Source: Nitrospinota bacterium
Lineage (GTDB): Bacteria > Tectomicrobia > Entotheonellia > J063
Reading direction: 5' to 3'
Length of the DNA stretch: 13,541 nt
NCBI GenBank assembly: GCA_003696125.1
Contig: RFHZ01000479.1
Span: forward strand, 1-13,541
The translations under genes were made by a program, and so were the position numbers. Below the pieces are notes generated by a model. That model ran no database searches. It saw only the letters and a program-made list of their open reading frames with translations, and had not been told where the DNA came from. Shown one piece after another: positions 12,686-13,541 of the stretch (position 1 is its first letter; each line of letters starts with the position of its first letter).

Positions 12686-12700
12686 TAAGGAGGCATCCTT
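12686..12700 (+). promoter_or_regulatory. Strong ribosome site within a small hairpin
   Basis: TAAGGAGG (12686-12693) is an almost perfect Shine-Dalgarno, seven bases before the ATG at 12701. AAGGA (12687-12691) can pair with TCCTT (12696-12700) across a four-base loop, so the ribosome site could be partly hidden. Five base pairs is weak; regulation is only a possibility. Confidence 0.4.
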
Positions 12701-13541
12701 ATGGAGAGATATAGGAGAGGACTCGTCAGCAGCCTTATTTTCCTCTGGATAATCGGCATATTCCTCTTGGCCAGCGGAAGTGGGGGATGGGCAGGGGAGC
12801 CCAAACGGGGAGGAACGTTGAAGTTTGTTCCCCATGCGGATCTGAAGGTGCTGGACCCGATCTGGACCACCGCGTACATCACCCGCAATCACGGGTACAT
12901 GATTTATGATGTCCTGTTTGCCCTGGATGCCAACCTCAAGGTGCAACCGCAGATGGTGGATACCTGGGAGGTGAGCGCAGATAATCTCCGTTACACCTTT
13001 ACCCTGCGGGATGGGCTCAGGTGGCATGATGGGCAGCCGGTCACGGCCAAAGATGTTGTCCTCTCCATCAAGCGCTGGGGACAACGGGATGTCTTGGGAA
13101 AACTGCTGCTCGACTTTACCGCCAATCTGGAAGCGCTGGATGCCAAAACCTTCCGTCTCACCCTCAAGGAACCCTTTGGGCTGGTCCTGGATGCCCTGGC
13201 CAAACCGAGTAGCAATGTGCCGTTTATGATGCCGGCACGTCTGGCAGCGACCCCGGCGGATGAACAGATCAAAGAAGCGATCGGATCAGGCCCTTATAAA
13301 TTTGTGAAAGAGGAGTGGCAGCCCGGCCATAAGGTGGTCTACGTGCGTAACGAAGACTATGTTCCCCGTAAAGAACCTCCCAGCTTTGGGGCCGGGGGAA
13401 AACGGGTGTATCTCGATCGGGTCGAATGGCTCTATATCCCGGACCCGGCTACGGCCAATGCCGCGCTGGAAGCTGGAGAAGTCGATTACTGGGAACGCCC
13501 CCCGGTCGATTTTATCGATCGCCTGGAGAAGAACCCGGATA
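12701..13541 (+). CDS. Peptide/nickel-type ABC transporter substrate-binding protein (family 5), N-terminal part
   Basis: Periplasmic binding protein of the DppA/OppA/NikA family, cut by the right edge after 280 codons (usual length 500-600). The signal peptide has a basic start (MERYRRG), a hydrophobic core (about 8-24) and likely cleavage after GWA near residue 31; there is no lipobox Cys. The mature part has the family hallmarks: PKRGGTLKF (34-42), LKVLDPIWTT (48-57), then YDVLFALD, YTFTLRDGLRWHDGQPVTAKDVV (split around 97-120), and SGPYKF (196-201), which is the hinge motif of family-5 proteins. The ligand could be peptides, nickel, or organic acids and sugars. Its own promoter is at 12616-12644. 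Transport genes (permeases, ATPases) may follow beyond the window. Confidence 0.93.
   Translation, partial: MERYRRGLVSSLIFLWIIGIFLLASGSGGWAGEPKRGGTLKFVPHADLKVLDPIWTTAYITRNHGYMIYDVLFALDANLKVQPQMVDTWEVSADNLRYTFTLRDGLRWHDGQPVTAKDVVLSIKRWGQRDVLGKLLLDFTANLEALDAKTFRLTLKEPFGLVLDALAKPSSNVPFMMPARLAATPADEQIKEAIGSGPYKFVKEEWQPGHKVVYVRNEDYVPRKEPPSFGAGGKRVYLDRVEWLYIPDPATANAALEAGEVDYWERPPVDFIDRLEKNPD

Noticed and set aside
1-13541. tRNA, rRNA, insertion sequences or phage genes
   Set aside because: I saw no cloverleaf, ribosomal RNA segment, transposase motif or terminal-repeat pair that would support any of them.

Overview
The window is about 13.5 kb of dense, moderately GC-rich bacterial DNA with nine complete protein genes that can be assigned to a family, one complete coiled-coil gene of unknown function, and two genes cut by the window ends. 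Two lipoprotein signal peptides, a LolB-like outer-membrane lipoprotein and solute-binding proteins with ordinary cleavable signal peptides all point to a diderm (Gram-negative type) bacterium. The gene mix (CUT1 sugar ABC transporter, family-5 peptide/nickel-type binding protein, Ldh_2 dehydrogenase, polyferredoxin plus FAD oxidoreductase) would suit an anaerobe or facultative anaerobe of an uncultured or deep-branching lineage, but the phylum cannot be fixed from the sequence alone.

Layout. Positions 1-555 (minus) hold the start of a phosphoglucomutase/phosphomannomutase. Positions 556-888 are non-coding and rich in repeats: a 12-copy 7-bp tandem array fused to a palindrome, then a degenerate 8/9-bp repeat. 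Positions 889-4031 (minus) form a three-gene sugar-uptake operon: binding protein, then two permeases, with no ATPase gene. A well-formed promoter for it lies at 4129-4157, and a divergent promoter at 4200-4228 serves the next block. Positions 4263-8169 (plus) are a tightly packed envelope/replication operon: PlsC-type acyltransferase, DUF721/DciA-like protein, a 15-repeat TPR lipoprotein and a LolB/DUF4292-like lipoprotein. The last three are joined by start/stop overlaps or a few bases. Tail-to-tail with it, and overlapping it by 36 bp, is a minus-strand pair (8134-9651): an Ldh_2-family dehydrogenase followed by an alkyltransferase-like protein whose catalytic Cys is Trp.

Positions 9652-9959 are non-coding with a notable imperfect inverted repeat. 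Positions 9960-10427 (minus) encode a short coiled-coil protein built on a 25-residue repeat. Positions 10767-12586 (plus) encode a four-cluster polyferredoxin and an FAD/NAD oxidoreductase, resembling the electron-transfer subunits AorA/AorC that accompany tungsten aldehyde:ferredoxin oxidoreductase, but no catalytic subunit is visible. A near-consensus promoter at 12616-12644 then drives a family-5 solute-binding protein that runs off the right edge.

Most genes are ordinary members of known families. The features that deserve a second look are the repeat elements between genes, the orphan AorA/AorC-like pair, the alkyltransferase-like gene with its unusual genomic setting, and the periodic coiled-coil gene. 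I did not find convincing evidence for a wholly new system.
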